In this document: positions 33,035 to 48,000 of the stretch, piece by piece | How the letters are laid out: each line of letters starts with the position of its first letter | Position numbering within the stretch: the stretch's first letter is position 1 | Assembly: GCA_030867875.1 (NCBI GenBank) | Contig: JAOWCC010000064.1 | Span: 38,276,802-38,340,801, forward strand | DNA: 64,000 nucleotides | Direction: 5' to 3' | Origin: Actinernus sp. WN-2022 | Taxonomy: Eukaryota; Cnidaria; Anthozoa; Actiniaria; Actinernidae | Position numbers and translations under genes: made by a program | The notes under the pieces: model-generated | Seen by the model: only the letters and a program-made list of their open reading frames with translations | What the model was told of the DNA's origin: nothing | Databases searched by the model: none

Positions 33035-36000
33035 GTACAAGTAGTTATATGTATCATTAATTTTTATTAGTTATTCTCATACATCGTTCGGTAGTATTAT
33101 GGGTGCATGTATTAACCATTTTGTAAACGAAAAAAGGACTGGGACCTATTATGTGAATTTATTCGAATTAAAAAGAAACCCACCACAAGAAAGATCACAT
33201 CAAAATTAGTGTGTTGATCGATGTTTGAATCAATATTAATGAGGTAGTGAGCTTTCAAGAATCACAAAAATAAGAGAGCTATGTACATGGTTTGGGGGTC
33301 GACCCAACTCACCTATTTTTGTGATTTTCAAAAGCTTGCTATTCAGGTCTTTATATACATGTATATTGAAACATCTTCAATCTCGGCAAACATACTAATT
33401 TCGATGTGATCTTTCATGTGGTGGGGTTCGATCATTAGAAAAACATTTAACAAATTGTGTTTGAATTCAATTCATTTTACACATTCATTTCCAGTCCTTT
33501 ATCAGTTTATGAAAATTGGCTAATACAGGAGAAATCTGAAAGGCTTGTCTTGAAGTTGATGATGGCTATTAAAAATGACACAGGTTCGGAGCCACAGGTT
33601 AACTGTCATGTACAGGTAACGGTTTCTTAAATATGTGATTATAATCAAATTCTCCAGCTCTTCAGACAGCTAACTTCTCAACTAATTACCATAGAAAGAC
33701 ACTAGTTGAATAGCGTGTGGGATATTAGTTTAGGTACAGAAATAAAGGATATTGTTATTGCCAGAGTGAAACAAGGATTACTTTCTGCTCTGTCAGATTT
33801 TGACAAATCACCACAAACTATTCTCTCATTAACATAAGAGCTGAATGTCTGTACCCTTGTCACCTCCCTGCATACTTAGACTAACCAAATTATAGATACT
33901 GTAGTCATGTCAGCAGCTGCCATCATCATTAAATACAGCTAATCCTCAATAGTCCAGTTTCGTATTTGATTCCCCCACAAAGATTCTTAGATATGCATAT
34001 ATATACTTTCAATATTTTTAGTCAAAAAAGAGTTTTAAAAACTTTAATAATTTTATAAATTTACTCGTAAATTCATTTATTTTATTTTCAGGAAGCAGTA
34101 AGTCGAGTTCAACTAAGCGACGCAGAAAGAAGACTGTTGGAAAAAGATGTCCACCTACTTCACCTCTTACTGGAGGGAGGACGTTCAGTGAAGAATTGAT
34201 GGCTAAGGAGGAGAAAGAAAAGCAAGATTCAAAGGAAGGAACTGGTAAGACAATTAAGTTAAAGTGCTTAGTAGTAGAAATATTACGGAACCCAGTAAAC
34301 TTAAAGGGCCAACAAAGAGGCAATTAAAATGAATGGATCAATTATATATCGATTGAAGTAATATTGTATCATGATGATGATTGTCAACTTTGTAGTCTGT
34401 ACATTGATCTCATACATGTAGTGCCTGTCAGTCATACCATTTGCATCACCATCACTGACTAATTAAATTTCCTGCTGAGGGGGATGGATAACCTATAGTG
34501 TTGAAGTGTATTGGAGGTTCTGTGTGCCCTGAGGCTGGCAACCAACCAGCCCAGTACACTGGGTCACACCGAAGTGGACATGAGAAAAAGGGGAGGGAGG
34601 GAGGGGAAATCTACCGGTGAAGAACGCTAAACAATCCTGGCAACAGCGAATGTGAAACCGACATTCGCGAGCGATGTGAAGAGCGATGACGAACAACCTG
34701 CCAATTTTTTGTAAACAAAAGTCCCATACATGTATGAGACACTGGCCCAGACCCACACCGCGGCAAAACGGTATGCTCCGCTGGCCAAAAAGAACGAAGG
34801 CTCTGCTATCAAATACAAATTACCAAGGGTTTCAACTTTTTTAGTAAATAATTTTATAACTTAGTAAACTCAAAGTGAATTACAAATTAAGAAAACTTCA
34901 ACCTGTTAAAGTTTTAGGCTTAGCTTTTAAGTAGTTTTCTTATTTTTTGACAAAACAGCTAGTTCACAATGGACACTTTTAAGCAGAAATTTTAAAATCA
35001 CGGGAATGTGCCTGTTGTTTCATTTCAGGTTTCGCGGGAAACTGGGGGCGGCTGCACGCCGACAAGAAATAGCAAATACGCATGCGTGTAACGTTTTGCT
35101 GCGGTGTGGCCCAGACCCCATGAAGTGTGCCACAGGAAGACCAATAGCGCTGGAGTATTTAACCATGTCAAAATTGCATTTAGTCTAGATTAAATCTATA
35201 TATTTAATATCAAATAATGTTTATGTGTCATACCATTCCATGTGCTTCACAGGAAGCACTGATGTTTCTAGGAAACCCCCATCACCACTTTTTCGAAAGC
35301 CCAGGTATTCTGTGGTTTCTCCATTACCAACAATGCCCAGAGACAATGACATGCTTTTCCGACCACCAACTGTTGAGCAGTCATCAAGTAGTAACTCGGA
35401 AGATGAAGATGATTATCTTGTCAATGACGAGTCCCTTATTCCCAGTATTGGCCCTCCTACTATTCTCCAATATATCAAGGAGTCCCAACATCCTCCATTG
35501 TCTAATGAGGAAGTAAAAGACAGGGAGAAGATGGCACAGAGCGAGTTCCTCAAGAAGAGTATGTTTAGTGGCCCTTGCATGTTTTGCAAGGAGGAAGTGT
35601 TGCCATTCCCCACAGTTGAAGAACTAGAAAATATTCCACCTGAACAGGTACATGTAACATTATTTTTAAACTTCTAAACGAACGTACAGTCCTACTCAAA
35701 AATTCTGCAGCCGTTGGCGGCACCAGAACCGCCAAAATTTGATGGTCAAATGTCAGCAATTTGGTGCCACCGATGGTAAATGCTGGTTGACTCACAGCCA
35801 TTTGATGGCTAACTGTTGGCTGTTCAATATATGCCATCTGGTGGCTAATAAGCCATACCGGTATATTGGCTGTTCAATGCTGTTTGGTGGCACCAGTGGT
35901 AAACCCCAGGTGGCACTGACAATGCTGGGAGATGCCGTTTGGCGGTGGTTGCATAATTTTTGAGAAGGACTGTACAGTAATTATTGATAGATGGCATGTA

Positions 36001-39000
36001 CATTGTAGTAATATCATTATTACAATTAATATATAATCACAATAGACATCATTGATCAGTCTACAATTAATAAAGGCTCATGGCATGACTGCTAACATAT
36101 TACTTCTGGTTTTTCTTCACTTGCATGTTCACATGCTATCAACTACATGTAAATAACTTTGGTTGGTAGTGTGGTTACAGTTAGGGAGTTGAGGTCTTAT
36201 TTGCTAGTCAGCCTCATTTGCTGACACAGAGGGTGGGTGCTTCCCTGGAGATATTTGTTTGCATCCTCAGTGGTTCTTTTTGACCCCATTTATGGAGACG
36301 GACCACCATTTTATATGGTCATCTGAGCCACGAATGAAGCAAGACGTCTTTTACAAATACATGTAAGACAAGCCTCTGGCTGCCCAAAGTATGACTCACT
36401 ACCATGCCAGACTAATCCCATTTGATTGACACCTGAGAAACCTTTTTATAGCAAATTGACTAAACTGATTTTGTCCACATAGGCTTACCGGTATATAGTT
36501 CTCAATGGTTTATGAAAAGCCAGCACTTTCACACAGCTGAAATAAATAACACTTTCCTCCCAAAATGCAAGTACCACAGCATTACACAGAACAGGTCAGC
36601 TAGTTTAAATGGTCTTTCATTCGGTTTTCTGGCGTGAATTTAGGGAGCTTGAAAAACCTTGTGTGAACTCCAGTGACGCGATGGGTTCAACAACATGAAC
36701 AAGTAAACAATGGCACCCTTGGAAACTGCTATGGCATGATCCAATTGCAACACTCATTAGAAACGAATTTGTTCTAGGTCAATCAGAGGGCCAGGGTCAA
36801 ATTCTGACTCAGACAGACTCAGACATACTTGGGGCAGCCAGAGGTTGAAGCCGCATTATCGATATTGTGAGCTAGGAGATGTTTTGGGGTGGAGTAGCAG
36901 ACATTTGTGGGAGTATATATTAGATATGGCACATTATTTTCTGGTGTGACCATAGTTTGGTGGATTTCGTAGTATGCCTTGGGTAAATTTGTGAACATCG
37001 AAAATTATAATGACTTAAGGTTACTCATGTAGACCTTTAGGATACGTTTTTTGAGAAATCATTGTGCACCAATTACTAACCGCATATACCTAAACCTTTA
37101 TATATAATTAATTATTTATATAACTGGCTACAAGTTTTGGGGGGTTTCGATAAAACACTTCTCTCTGTAAATGGATTAGTGAATTTTGAGACATTTAAAT
37201 AAAAGCCACACTCATGGCAAAATAATCCCAATCAGGGTTGTCACGTGTTTTATGTCTTCATTCATCAAACAGAGCTTGTTGCTGGCACTTACACCAATAT
37301 CACGCTTAGTATGTTAATCTCGAAGGACCGTTTGGGTCGTGGCATAAAAATGTATTTTTCTAGCTCTCCTGATTCCACAGCATTCAAATTCAAAAAGCTT
37401 TAAAAGCGAGACAGAAATTTGAGGATTTGGTTTCATTTTCACCTTAGCACAACCGGAAGGCTCTGTTCTCCAAAAGCATGTCTGGGTTTGTTGATATTCC
37501 AAATACTTTTAAAACTATCAAATTTTACTGCTTTCAGTAGAACTCATAACTACTATAACCCAAATAGGCGCATGGAAAAGTCTGTAAAATGAAAAATAAC
37601 GAGAATTTTAAAATTCTCAGACACCGTTTTTTTATGGGATATTAATCTTATAAGAATTTCAATTTTCAGACGATTTGGATACATTTGTGTCGAGCTTTAG
37701 CTTTTTGAAGTTCTTTCTGTAGCTCAGAAAACCTTGCAGAGAAAAAGCTGATTGAAAGAAAACTACACATATGTCTAGCCCTGCCTCCTTAACACTTTCT
37801 CCAGTAGCTGGCCAGTCAAATCAGATCTGATTTTAATTGATGTCATTTTCTTTCACTGTGCCTGTGAACTGGAAGTTGTGTTATGTTGTGTTCCACTCTG
37901 GATTCGGCCCAGAGAAGTAATCTGATCATGGCGAGAAAGGAATTGAAAAGTGTATCAAAATCAGGAATACATGTAGTTGTTCAAAAGGCTAACCATTATA
38001 ACAAAATTCCCAGCCGAGCAAGAGAGGCAGGAGGAGAAACAATACACATGAAACACGGCCATGTCAAAGTAAAGCCTGATGTAGCAAAAGCAAATGCTTC
38101 GACAGATTGGGTATTTCTTGTTTATTGTACGTTTTTATAATCAGTGATTTTACAAGGACAAATTATTAGTACCATGTATGAGACTTATATTTGCAAGTTG
38201 ACAAAATCTGGAAGTCTAATTGTGGGGTTTTGATTTCAACGGATTTTCTCACTATTCATGTCACCGTTTCCGCAAATATTTTTAAATGACATCCTCGAAT
38301 GATAAAGGAAGCCACATATTAAAAAGTTTAGAAAAAAAGCCCGTAAAATATCAATATCGGAGCTGATTTGAAGGTTTTTATTATTGTCAGTGTTAGCTAT
38401 AAGTTTCATTGGCATTTGTTACGGCTGAAAAATTCTACACTTCGCATGACACTCCGTCAATCAAAGCTTGCAAATTTACTTCTGGTAAAATAAGAAATCG
38501 TGTTTTTCCCGATGAAAATTATTTATTTTCAAAAACCTTTTTTTGTATCTGGAAGATTTGATCAAAATAATACTACGTTACAAGCGAAAAAAGGTTTTTA
38601 ACAAATCTCTGCTTCTGAAGGTCTACGGTAACCTTAATCACAACATTCTTTTGTTTCCAGCTATTTTGTTGCCCTCAATATGAGAGATTTGTCAAATTTG
38701 AGCTGTCTCAGCGTGGTGATAAGTCCCACATCAGGGATGAATTGATTGACATAAAGCCCCACCCACCCTATGGTACAAAGGCTGCCAGAAGGGCTGCAAA
38801 GGAGCGAGCAGCTGAAAGAGCTCGAGAAAGAGAGATGGAGAGGCAGAAGGCTGCTGGAATGAACCCTACAAATTTCTATGCATGTAAGAATAACTTAAAG
38901 GGGCTATACAGTCATGTACATGTAGTGTTCATTCTAGAAATGAAGCGAGGTGGGACATTTCTTTCATTGCTTCTCAAATGAACATGGACTTGTATCTCAA

Positions 39001-42000
39001 AAAGGGATGATTTAATGTCACTCAGACTCTGAATCATTCTATGAAAAGTGTTGCATTCATGTTGAACATTAGCGATAATGAGTTGTAAAAGTGAGGGAAT
39101 ATGCAAAATCATGCCTTAGAATGAGCAGTACTGCATGTATGTCATGATGTTGTACATGTACAGTATGGAGTCAATGTTGTATCAGTAGCTGTTACAATTA
39201 AGTACAAACAGTTAAATCCCCTCCTTCAATGCTTGGTTGACATGGAATGCAATATTTTTCTTCCAGTCGAGCTTGTTAGTCATCCCACATGTATGCAAGG
39301 TTCGTCAGTTCATATGAAAATCACTGAATGGATTGAAAATAGTATTGAAGGCCTATCACTTTGACAGAGCCCCTTTAATATTCAATAGAGATTGTTAATT
39401 ACATGGATTGTTGTATGATATTAGGCTGTCAGTGACTGTGTACAAGGTACTTCTATGAATCAGTTATATTTTTCTCACTGATAAATGCTCAAAAACGTAA
39501 AAAATCAATTATGGAACCCTGTACAATTTGAATGTAATGAAATACTAGATGTAGCTAGTCAGCGAGCCTTTATGTTATTTTTACGTAGTGACACGTCAGA
39601 TGAAGACCATTACCTACTCTCTGGCATCCACAAAGTGTATGGAGGAAGGTTGGACCGTCAAACCACCATCACCGTCGCATAGTGATGATGGATTGGGAGA
39701 TGACCCATTTGTCATAGAAATTAACCCACTGCAACTGGTTAGTACATTCATGTCCAGGTGGCTAATGTAACAACTGGTTTGTACATTCATGTCCAGGTGG
39801 CTAATGTAACAACTGGTTTGTACATTCATGTCCAGGTGGCTAATGTAACAACTGGTTAGTACAATCATGTCCAGGTGGCTAATGTAACAACCAAATATAT
39901 GACAAGGGGAGCCGGGGTGGCGCAACTGGTAAGCTATTCATATCTCATGGCACCATGTGGGACGGTTGAGTGTGTTGGTACATTGTACATGTATCTCTCC
40001 CTTGCTCCAAGGCGTTTTCTCAAGTTTTCCTTCATCCTCAATTACCAAACTAAATTCCAGTTCAACTGAGGAACTTGTCACTCAATTAGTGGACCCATTG
40101 TAGGATCAGATTGAAGAGTAGACATAAAAAAAGTTGTTTAGTTTTGTTGATTTCTTTATAATGATTGTACCTATAATGGGTTGTCTGAATAGCTTTCCTC
40201 TGAGTTCTAGCTGTCACAATGGCTCTCATAACAAAAGTACCAATGAAGAAATAGTTTTGTGAAGCAGTGTTCATGTCCAGCTATTGGTGGGTTTCATTTG
40301 CGTCCATATTGCTTGGTAGAAACAAAACATTCCTCATTACATATGTAGCTACTATTGTTATACCAACCAACAAGGCTGCTACTCGTTTCACTAGCGACAT
40401 AAGCATAAGCAACAGACACAGTAATGCATTGATCATTAGCGGCACTTGCTCTTATCTCGCACCTCTGAGTATAGAACAAGTACTGCTAATGATAAATACT
40501 GCACTGCATCTGCGTATGTTGCTTGTCCTTATGTCATTAGTGAATAACAAGCTTTAGGAGTGATTGGGTAATTCCCAACAATAGTTAATTAAAATAGTTA
40601 ATTAGAGCTGGCTCGATCTCAGCCTGAGATTCAGTTTTAGTCTAACTTGTATTTGCTGATATAACTGACTTTGCTCCATCAGCGAAGACGAGGGTTCCTG
40701 GAACGTTTTTATCAAGATGGCAAGAGATTCCTCCTTCTGCTTCCCGATGGCACTGGATGTTGCTAGTATCCTATAATTTGTTGAAACACATTCTTAATGT
40801 GCATGTAAATGCGTCATTTACACCAGCAACCAGATCTAAAATACATGTAATTAAATACGTTTTATTTTGCCATGTGTTTGCCCCTTTATAGATGCACAGG
40901 AGACATCATAACGTGAAGAGAGCAAAGAAGTGTCGATGGTCTCTTCACGTTGTGACGTCATCGGTGTGATGTGAAGAGAACAAAGAAGTGTGGATGCTCT
41001 CCACGTCGTGACGTTATCTGATGTGAATGGAACAGAGAAGTGCTGATGTTCTCTTCACGTTTTGACGTCATCGGCTATGATGTGAAGAGAACAGATCATA
41101 GAGAAGTGCTGATGTTCTCTTCACGTTGTGATGTCATCGGTGTGATGTGAAGAGAACAAAGAAGTGTGGATGCTCTCCACGTCGTGACGTTATCTGATGT
41201 GAATGGAACAGAGAAGTGCTGATGTTCTCTTCACGTTTTGACGTCATCGGCTGTGATGTGAAGAGAACAGATCATAGAGAAGTGCTGATGTTCTCTTCAC
41301 GTTGTGATGTCATCTGATGTGAAGAGAACAGAGAAGTGCTGATGTTCTCTTCACGTTGTGACGTCATCTGTGATGTGAAGAGAATGGAGAAGTGCCGATG
41401 TTCTCCTCACGTGATGTCATCTGATGTGAAGAGAACAGAGAAGTGCTGATGTTCTCTTCACGTTGTGACGTCATCGGCTGTAATGTGAAGAGAACAGATC
41501 ATAGAGAAGTGCTGATGTTCTCTTCACGTTGTGATGTCATCTGTGATGTGAAGAGAATGGAGAAGTGCCGATGTTCTCCTCACGTTGTGATGTCATCTGA
41601 TGCGAAGAGAACAGAGAAGTGCTGATGTTCTCTTCACGTTGTGACGTCGTCTGTGATGTGAAGAGAATGGAGAAGTGCCGATGTTCTCCTCACGTTGTGA
41701 TGTCATCTGATGTGAAGAGAACAGAGAAGTGCTGATGTTCTCCTCACGTTGTGATGTCATCTGATGTGAAGAGAACAGAGAAGTGCTGATGTTCTCTTAA
41801 CGTTGTGACGTCATCTGTGATGTGAAGAGAATGGAGAAGTGCCGATGTTCTCCTCACGTGATGTCATCTGATGTGAAGAGAACAGAGAAGTGCTGATGTT
41901 CTCTTCACGTTGTGACGTCATCGGCTGTGATGTGAAGAGAACAGATCATAGAGAAGTGTTGATGTTCTCTTCACGTTGTGACGTCATCGGCTGTGATGTG

Positions 42001-45000
42001 AAGAGAACAAAGAAGTGTGGATGCTCTCCACGTCGTGACGTTATCTGATGTGAATGGAACAGAGAAGTGCTGATGTTCTCTTCACGTTTTGACGTCATCG
42101 GCTGTGATGTGAAGAGAACAGATCATAGAGAAGTGCTGATGTTCTCTTCACGTTGTGATGTCATCTGATGTGAAGAGAACAGAGAAGTGCTGATGTTCTC
42201 TTCACGTTGTGACGTCATCTGTGATGTGAAGAGAATGGAGAAGTGCCGATGTTCTCCTCACGTGATATCATCTGATGTGAAGAGGACAGAGAAGTGCTGA
42301 TGTTCTCTTCACGTTGTGACGTCATCGGCTGTGATGTGAAGAGAACAGATCATAGAGAAGTGCTGATGTTCTCTTCACGTTGTGATGTCATCTGTGATGT
42401 GAAGAGAATGGAGAAGTGCCGATGTTCTCCTCACGTTGTGATGTCATCTGATGCGAAGAGAACAGAGAAGTGCTGATGTTCTCTTCACGTTGTGACGTCG
42501 TCTGTGATGTGAAGAGAATGGAGAAGTGCCGATGTTCTCCTCACGTTGTGATGTCATCTGATGTGAAGAGAACAGAGAAGTGCTGATGTTCTCCTCACGT
42601 TGTGATGTCATCTGATGTGAAGAGAACAGAGAAGTGCTGATGTTCTCTTAACGTTGTGACGTCATCTGTGATGTGAAGAGAATGGAGAAGTGCCGATGTT
42701 CTCCTCACGTGATGTCATCTGATGTGAAGAGAACAGAGAAGTGCTGATGTTCTCTTCACGTTGTGACGTCATCGGCTGTGATGTGAAGAGAACAGATCAT
42801 AGAGAAGTGTTGATGTTCTCTTCACGTTGTGACGTCATCGGCTGTGATGTGAAGAGAACAAAGAAGTGTGGATGCTCTCCACGTCGTGACGTTATCTGAT
42901 GTGAATGGAACAGAGAAGTGCTGATGTTCTCTTCACGTTTTGACGTCATCGGCTGTGATGTGAAGAGAACAGATCATAGAGAAGTGCTGATGTTCTCTTC
43001 ACGTTGTGATGTCATCTGATGTGAAGAGAACAGAGAAATGCTGATGTTCTCTTCACGTTGTGACGTCATCTGTGATGTGAAGAGAATGGAGAAGTGCCGA
43101 TGTTCTCCTCACGTTGTGATGTCATCTGATGCGAAGAGAACAGAGAAGTGCTGATGTTCTCTTCACGTTGTGACGTCGTCTGTGATGTGAAGAGAATGGA
43201 GAAGTGCCGATGTTCTCCTCACGTTGTGATGTCATCTGATGTGAAGAGAACAGAGAAGTGCTGATGTTCTCCTCACGTTGTGATGTCATCTGATGTGAAG
43301 AGAACAGAGAAGTGCTGATGTTCTCTTAACGTTGTGACGTCATCTGTGATGTGAAGAGAACAGATCATAGAGAAGTGCTGATGTTCTCTTCACGTTGTGA
43401 TGTCATCTGATGTGAAGAGAACAGAGAAGTGCTGATGTTCTCTTCACGTTGTGACGTCATCTGTGATGTGAAGAGAATGGAGAAGTGCCGATGTTCTCCT
43501 CACGTGATGTCATCTGATGTGAAGAGAACAGAGAAGTGCTGATGTTCTCTTCACGTTGTGACGTCATCGGCTGTGATGTGAAGAGAACAGATCATAGAGA
43601 AGTGCTGATGTTCTCTTCACGTTGTGACGTCATCTGTGATGTGAAGAGAATGGAGAAGTGCCGATGTTCTCCTCACGTTGTGATGTCATCTGATGCGAAG
43701 AGAACAGAGAAGTGCTGATGTTCTATTCACGTTGTGACGTCATCTGTGATGTGAAGAGAATGGAGAAGTGCCGATGTTCTCCTCACGTTGTGATGTCATC
43801 TGTGATGTGAATAGAATGGAGAAGTGCTGAATGATGTTCTCCTCACGTTGTGATGTCATCTGATGTGAAGAGAACAGAGAAGTGCTGATGTTCTCCTCAC
43901 GTTGTGATGTCATCTGATGTGAAGAGAATGAAGAAGTGCTGATGTTCTTTTCACGTTGTGACGTCATCTGTGTTGTGAAGAGAATGGAGAAGTGCTGATG
44001 TTCTCTTCACGTTTTGACGTCATCTGTGATGTGAAGAGAATGGAGAAGTGCTGATGTTTTCTTCACGTTTTGACGTCATCTGTGATGTGAAGAGAATGTT
44101 GTGACGTCATCTGTGATGTGAAGAGAATGTTGTGACGTCATCTGTGATGTGAAGAGAACGGAGAGGTGCTGATGTTCTCTTCACGTTGTGACGTCATCTG
44201 TGCTTCTCATTCTATGAGAGGACAGACCCACAGCTAAATGATATTTGTTTTATACAATAATTAGCGAAATTTGCCAACAAAATAGTAACCTACATGTATT
44301 GACATCATTTGTACATCTGTACTCTAACAGATCATGACTATCGACCAACCAGAGCATGTGATTGCAGGAAAAATATGTTGTGTATCACTATGCCACTGAA
44401 CTATAATATTGTATCAATGGCTTTGTAGCAGAACTCGTTTCCAGTGTTGGATCATTGTTTTGTTCAGTCCTTAACTGCCATACCCAGCTACCCTAGTGGC
44501 AATATTGCAGTCATGATCACTTCAACAGAACAGGGCAAGTTTACATATATGGCTTTTGAGGTAATTGATGATTACTACCGTAATAAACCAGTCGTGTTTA
44601 AACAGTGGTCAAACACACCATGGGCCCTGTTATATGCATGCACACAATTTTCTTTAGCAATGAAGTTTAGGCAAAATATTCACAACTTTGCAATGTGCTT
44701 CTTTTTGAAATATACTTCACTATTTGCGCACAAATGTTTCAATATAAGGCTCAGAGACAAATTAAATTTGCGCTCGTGATCCCATGGGAAAGGCTTTACT
44801 GGAAACAGTCAATTGCTGATATATCACTTCAATAACCAATGAATTGAGCTCGTCATCTTATGGGAAAGGCTTTACTGGAAACAGTCACGTGCTAATATAT
44901 CGCTTCAATAACCAATGAAGTGAGCTCGTGATCCCATGGGAAATGCTTTACTGTAAACAGTCACGTGCAGATATATCACTTCAATAACCAATGAATTGCG

Positions 45001-48000
45001 CATCCCATGGGAAAGGTTTTACTGGATGGCAAACAAACTTTAAAACACTGTTTTAGAACGATCGATTGGAGGTGGGAAATAGCATTTACAAACAGGTTTC
45101 GCTAAAACATTGCCGATCTCGTGCAAGTGCCTTTAAATGAATAGTCAGATTTTTTGCAATCCAGTACAACCACGTGATTGCATTCCTGCCAAAGGTCCAG
45201 TGAACGTGTTGTTTTTTGTCGAGGGACGAACAAAGCACGAAGTAACCATTAATTTGACTTACAAGTACTGGTATCATCAACTAAAGTCGATTAAGGTATG
45301 CTAATATATTGTACTATATAAGGTATGCTAACCGCCGTGGGCAACGAGTAACAGCTGACGTTTCGAGCGCTAGCCATTCGTCAGAGCAAAAAAACCTTAC
45401 AAGTGTACTATTTTACTTTTAGGATAGTGATGATTATGAGAAGAACCATTCGGGGATGCTCGCCGTGTTTGACCCATCTGGACACGGTGCTTGTTATTTC
45501 CCTAATGGAGCTGTCAGGTACAGTGGTAACTGGTTTTACCCGTGGTGGTGGGGGGTAGGGGGAGGGGGGGGGGGGGTGTGGTACTCATATGTTAAATCGT
45601 TAAGTATGTGGGGCCATGCATTGGATCCAAAACTGGGCCCGGTTTTACGCCGAGAGACAAACTATCCAAACCCTGGATTTCTAAGTTATCGTAAAAACAA
45701 ACGCAGATTTCCACCCTGATTGGTTATTCTGAGTGGCCTATAACCAGGAATTCCACATATTTTTTGCACAAAACCCGGACCCTGAATTCTCATAATAAAT
45801 TAGGTTCGAACCCAGGGGTTTTACAAGTGCATGAAGATTAGAGTTAAGAGAAACCTCGGCTGATAAACGATTTTTCTCCTCAAATGTTCCTTACAGAGAT
45901 GCATCAATATTTTGTAGTAACTGTAAATTGTACTCTAGATGTCATGTATGGACCGATTTTCCTGTCCATGAAACTCATTTTAATTTCCAGCGCGCCGCCA
46001 TCTTGGATCAGATGACGTACGCAACGCAGACGCAGTGTCGTCTATAGCGGTACTTGTTCTACTCACAGGTGTGAGATAAGAACAAGTACCTCTAATGATC
46101 ATCAATACATTACTTTATTTGCATATACATGGTGTTTAATGTAAACCTGGCATAACCTATACTCTTGGCATAACGCATTCTCTTGTTATCAGGCTGGTTG
46201 TCGACCCGTTTGGTGGCGTCCTCCTCGACAGTCAGGGCAGCCGTAAGAAAAAGTGGCTATGGCACAACACAAAGAACCACGTGCATGCCCCGCCCTTCCA
46301 ACCAATCACCTTCAGCATCACCAAACAGCTGTCAATACGCTGTCTAGCACAGGTGAGTGTAACAGAAGAACAGAAGAGCGAACAATCCTATATCAATAGG
46401 TGACTGACACCTGCGTTCTCTCATAAAAATCACATAGTCACAGCTGAATCGCTCTTGTGTGTTTGCGATATCAGACACTGAATGGCTGAGAGGAGCGGTG
46501 ATTCAGAGTGGAATCACCAGCCTTCTGTCCTATCTACTGAGGATTTTGGGGTCAAGAAATGGTAGTCGTTGTATCGATGGGCAAATAGGGGACTGACAAT
46601 GTCATGTTGAGTAAACTTGGATGTTCATTAGTTTGAATATCATAATGACACTATTAAACGTGATTTTCTTATGTCTGTAGACCAAGGTGGTGGTGACCTT
46701 TAACCACGGCAAGTACACTGCAAAGTTCAACGTTGGTTCCAAACTCAAGGTAGGTTAGAGCGAATAAGAGATTTACAGACCAATTCATGTTAGAGCGTTC
46801 AGTACTTGACATCCCCTCCTTACCTCCCTGCTAACCATTTTTTAACTGATCAGTTCGGATCAATCACGGTTTCTGCAAAACTATCCACCCACCACCCACC
46901 CCTCGGGTATGCATGTGTAATTAATTAATCGTTAAATTTAGGGGGGGGGGGGGGTAGGGGGTGGGTGGTCCAGAAACCGCCATAGCATATTAACCAGTAT
47001 TGTATGTACAATATTTTATCACCTTTTTTTCTCTCTACTTTATAATATTGATTCTTTTCCTCGACTATCTATTTTCACTACTGTGGTAGCGGCCAACACG
47101 AAAGCTTCACCTACTTTGGCCACTACGCACATATCATCTAAAATTAAAATAATTATGTTCTGTAATCTATTAAGTTTTCTACTGCTGCAACAACGTTTTG
47201 TACAATTATGAAAATAGTGCGAATAAAAAATGAATCTTGATAAGTGTAGCCTGAATTTCAGCCGTTTCCTCTGGTTCGTTCCTCCCGAGAGAGATGTCTG
47301 AATCCAATAGCCGATAATGCTGTCCAGTGACGTCAAGGCGGATTAACAATTAAATTTATGCAAATAAAACTGTCACGGCGGTAGTAAGAGTTCGTGGGTC
47401 ACAAAAACAAAGCCATCGCTCGCCTTGAGAAATTAGTTGAGATCATGCCGGCCAAAATAAAAGCCATCCCATTTGCTTTTCAAAGCAACAAATCGTTACA
47501 TTATATTTGGAGGCAAAGTACAGTTGATCTTTGTCTTTCCGTTGATCTTTGTACATGTCTCGCGATCTGCCGTTCGAATCGACACAGCTACGAGATATTA
47601 CTTATGTAAATGATGCAACAGAAAAGTAGAAAAACATGAAAGGATAATGGTGAATTTTCGAAGAAATGCGAAGACTCTTGCGGGAAAGAACAGTTCCTTG
47701 AAGAGAGTAGTGACATTCTTTACCACTGCGAGTGTGAACAAATAATCGATTATCAACAACCCCGCGGACGCGACGCGATAAAATGTACATGTTTACAGGA
47801 CAGTCGGCCGGTTATTGTGCAGGACACTTTCAAACCATTTCCAGATGTTTTCCTTACGACTTCAAGGTCTTTGCCAAATACAATCACTCCACTCGAACTC
47901 AACGATCAACAATCGCGAGTCCAAAGTGAATCCTGCCGTCTTTTCGGCTGATAATTATGATAATTATGCGAAATTATAGAATATGAACCAATCAAAGATC

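Noticed and set aside
35739..35963. 74-residue Cys/Trp-rich open frame
   Set aside because: Lies entirely inside a MITE with clear TIRs; composition follows the element's internal repeats.
39601..39737. Exon 5 of the ERICH6-like gene starting at the nearer acceptor (GTCAG|ATGAAG)
   Set aside because: That acceptor gives the wrong phase and an early stop; the acceptor at 39587-39588 keeps the frame.
41443..43718. Three identical 60-residue Cys/Asp-rich proteins (CDVIGC... repeats)
   Set aside because: They are products of the 53-base satellite; recurrence reflects higher-order repeats, not genes.
40900..44200. CRISPR-like array of regularly spaced palindromic repeats
   Set aside because: The 'spacers' are themselves part of the repeated unit, the setting is an animal intron, and there are no cas genes.
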